Positions 62,588 through 64,000 of a stretch of DNA of 64,000 bases are shown here, piece after piece. The DNA comes from Sodalinema lacuna_A. Its GTDB lineage: Bacteria; Cyanobacteriota; Cyanobacteriia; Cyanobacteriales; Geitlerinemataceae. Both the position numbers and the translations under genes were made by a program. The DNA is taken from assembly GCA_900149785.2 (NCBI GenBank), contig FSSI02000021.1, forward strand, positions 12,579-76,578, given 5' to 3'. The notes under the pieces were generated by a model. The model made no database searches, was not told where the DNA came from, and saw only the letters and a program-made list of their open reading frames with translations. Position 1 is the first letter of the stretch, and the number at the start of each line of letters is the position of its first letter.

Positions 62588-62742
62588 CGTGTAGTAGAAT
62601 TGTCTTGCAACTTAGTAGCGCCAACCATCTACGTGACGATTCACTCCTAGTACGGAGAAACCCCAGCCACCGAAAGCGCGATATCGCATTGCGGCTCCGA
62701 GTTGCAGTAATGGCAGGATGATGAGCGTACCTAACTGGCCTT

Positions 62743-62987
62743 GTCAGCACCCCCGGCTGAAGCACGGGGGCTTCGTGCCCTCCCCTTCAGGTAGCTGACC
62801 AGCTTAAGCCTTAACGGGCTACGTTCAGAGCAAGAGTTAAAGTTCCTACCCTGGAATGCGTGCTAGTTCCAGGCTCTAGAACCAAATCGTTAAACAGTTT
62901 TAAGGGGTTAAGACAGTGCGATTGGGAAAGTACCGACTCTGAACATTAGCGAAGCAAACGTTACGAGACATCAGAAGCGACGCAACA
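62743..62987 (+). ncRNA. omegaRNA / HEARO-type guide RNA of IscB
   Basis: A non-coding stretch ending at the iscB start codon with dense pairing. Stems seen: GTCAGC (62743-62748) with GCTGAC (62794-62799), enclosing CCCCCG/CGGGGG (62750-62770); CCTGGAA/TTCCAGG nested in GTTC/GAAC (about 62841-62882); and a long-range stem GTTCAGAG (62823-62830) with CTCTGAAC (62937-62944). The 3' part (TTAAGGGGTTAAGACAGT, GATTGGGAAAG) fits my recollection of the conserved HEARO core. IscB omegaRNAs lie directly upstream of the gene with the guide at their 5' end. The 5' limit is uncertain and may extend into 62590-62742. Confidence 0.75.
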
Positions 62988-64000
62988 ATGTCTAACCATG
63001 TTTTCGTTTTAGATACCAACCGCAAACCGCTGACACCCTGCCAGCCCGGGGTAGCACGGTCACTACTCAANGCNGGGAAAGCNTCGGTATTTCGACGCTA
63101 CCCATTTACCATTATTCTCAACAANGAGGTNGANGCTAATCCTGAACCCCTCGAACTCAAATTAGACCCAGGCTCTAAAGTCTCTGGAATGGCCCTGAAG
63201 CAAGGGAATCAAATCATCTTTGCTGCCGAGTTGCAGCACCGGGGAGAGCCGATTAAAAAAGCACTGCTGTCTCGTCGTCAACTGCGACGTTCTCGACGAA
63301 ACCGCAAGACCCGATATCGACCAGCTCGGTTCTTGAATCGGACTCGTCCCGAAGGTTGGTTAGCTCCGAGCTTGCAGCATCGAGTAGATACTCTAATGAC
63401 CTGGGTTCACCGATTTCGTAGACTTGCCCCAGTTGGCCGCATTACCCAAGAGCTAGTACGGTTCGACCTGCAATTGATGGAAAACCCTGAGATTTCAGGT
63501 GTTGAGTATCAGCAGGGAGAATTACAAGGCTATGAAATCAGGGAATACCTGTTGTTCAAGTGGGGCAGAACATGTGCTTACTGTGGCGCGAAGAATGTGC
63601 CCCTTGAAGTTGAGCATATCCAGCCCCGGTCTAAGGGTGGCTCTGACCGGGTGTCTAACCTGACCCTGGCTTGCCACTCATGCAATCAAGCCAAAGGCAA
63701 TGGAGATATTCGGGATTTTTTATCGGGCCAGCCAGATTTGCTAGGTCGCATCCTCAAGCAGGCAAAATCGCCGATTAAAGATGCGGCTGCCGTTAACTCG
63801 ACCCGATGGGCCTTGTTCAAGGCTTTGAAAGCAACAGGACTTCGAGTCACTACAGGAACAGGCGGACAAACGAAGTTCAATCGACTGAGGCTCAATCTAC
63901 CTAAGGCTCACTGGCTTGATGCTGCCTGTGTTGGACCAGTCGAATCACTCGAAGTTATGACGTCAAAGCCGTTGCTGATTAGAGCGAAGGGGCATGGAAC
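62988..64000 (+). CDS. iscB: IscB RNA-guided nuclease (RuvC + HNH), 3' part outside window
   Basis: 337 codons are visible in one uninterrupted frame from ATG 62988, despite six ambiguous bases. The N-terminal PLMP-type domain (MSNHVFVLDTNRKPLTPC) is followed by RuvC-I with catalytic Asp60 (LKLDPGSKVSGMAL) and an Arg-rich bridge helix (about 95-118, SRRQLRRSRRNRKTRY). RuvC-II has Glu155 (ITQELVRFD). The HNH domain spans 195-240, with Cys pairs C196/C199 and C229/C232, EVEHIQPRSKGG (His210) and Asn224/Asn233. RuvC-III is at 308-311 (HWLD). This is the complete order of IscB, the ancestor-like relative of Cas9, which cleaves DNA guided by the upstream omegaRNA. Family length suggests roughly 80-100 residues are missing at the C-terminus. 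Confidence 0.95.
   Translation, partial: MSNHVFVLDTNRKPLTPCQPGVARSLLXXGKXSVFRRYPFTIILNXEXXANPEPLELKLDPGSKVSGMALKQGNQIIFAAELQHRGEPIKKALLSRRQLRRSRRNRKTRYRPARFLNRTRPEGWLAPSLQHRVDTLMTWVHRFRRLAPVGRITQELVRFDLQLMENPEISGVEYQQGELQGYEIREYLLFKWGRTCAYCGAKNVPLEVEHIQPRSKGGSDRVSNLTLACHSCNQAKGNGDIRDFLSGQPDLLGRILKQAKSPIKDAAAVNSTRWALFKALKATGLRVTTGTGGQTKFNRLRLNLPKAHWLDAACVGPVESLEVMTSKPLLIRAKGHG

Larger units (their letters stand above)
62530..64000 (+). mobile_element. IscB-carrying IS200/IS605-type element (right end outside window)
   Basis: IscB genes are carried by IS200/IS605-related, usually non-autonomous elements. Here two subterminal-type hairpins (62535-62559, 62574-62587), a structured RNA region and iscB follow one another without any host gene. 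The left boundary is not defined, no direct repeats can be tested, and no TnpA transposase is visible. Confidence 0.5.

Noticed and set aside
63686..63895. 69-codon minus-strand open frame at the right edge
   Set aside because: Antisense to the HNH to RuvC-III part of iscB, whose plus-strand frame has clear catalytic motifs.

Overview
The window comes from a cyanobacterium. The octamer GCGATCGC and its GGCGATCGCC form (the HIP1 repeat typical of cyanobacteria) occur throughout genes and spacers. A chlorophyll-pathway methyltransferase (chlM), a carotenoid oxygenase, a VKOR-thioredoxin fusion and several small cyanobacterial proteins are also present. Base composition is mildly GC-rich. A filamentous Oscillatoriales-type host is plausible, but that is inference.

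Layout. 1-4.8 kb: a copper-handling block with the end of a Cu+ P-type ATPase, two small membrane proteins, VKOR-Trx and a Met-rich multicopper oxidase. 4.8-11.6 kb: housekeeping and pigment genes (mazG, carotenoid oxygenase, ybeY-dgkA-trpG, a Tat-exported metallo-beta-lactamase-fold protein, pepP). 11.6-20.9 kb: an accessory, surface-oriented block with a double-domain 1,098-residue glycosyltransferase, three tandem paralogues of an unrecognised family with a ParB-like motif, two ~100-bp MITE-like elements between them, and a large RTX/beta-roll protein. 21-30.4 kb: sppA, fni, chlM, mscS, a pair of UDP-sugar enzymes (UDP-glucose dehydrogenase and UDP-glucuronate decarboxylase) and a RibD-type reductase. 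30.8-46.4 kb: a hybrid histidine kinase, a methyltransferase-glycosyltransferase fusion, a Co/Ni ECF transporter lacking its ATPase, an Asp-rich calcium-binding protein, a lipoprotein, gluconokinase, a GT2 glycosyltransferase and a helicase-like protein without a P-loop. 46.6-62.5 kb: tRNA-Asp, gltX, a histidine kinase, a RecB-like nuclease, prs, hypothetical genes, a membrane GTPase, typA, FkbM and other methyltransferases, a YbjN protein and a lipoate-ligase-family protein.

The most interesting system is at the right edge. From 62988 an uninterrupted reading frame encodes an IscB RNA-guided nuclease (N-terminal domain, split RuvC, Arg-rich bridge helix, HNH). It is preceded by a strongly structured non-coding stretch that fits the IscB omegaRNA/HEARO RNA. 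Six ambiguous bases interrupt simple ORF calling here, and all fall on codon third positions. The protein runs off the window, so its C-terminus and the right end of the element are not visible.

Other structure: heptamer arrays (TGTTCCC, TTTTGCC, TCTTGCC) in several spacers, sometimes directly in front of start codons; a dispersed ~23-bp motif; in-frame 12-bp repeats inside two genes; and several clear terminators. No CRISPR array, rRNA or conventional transposase gene was seen.
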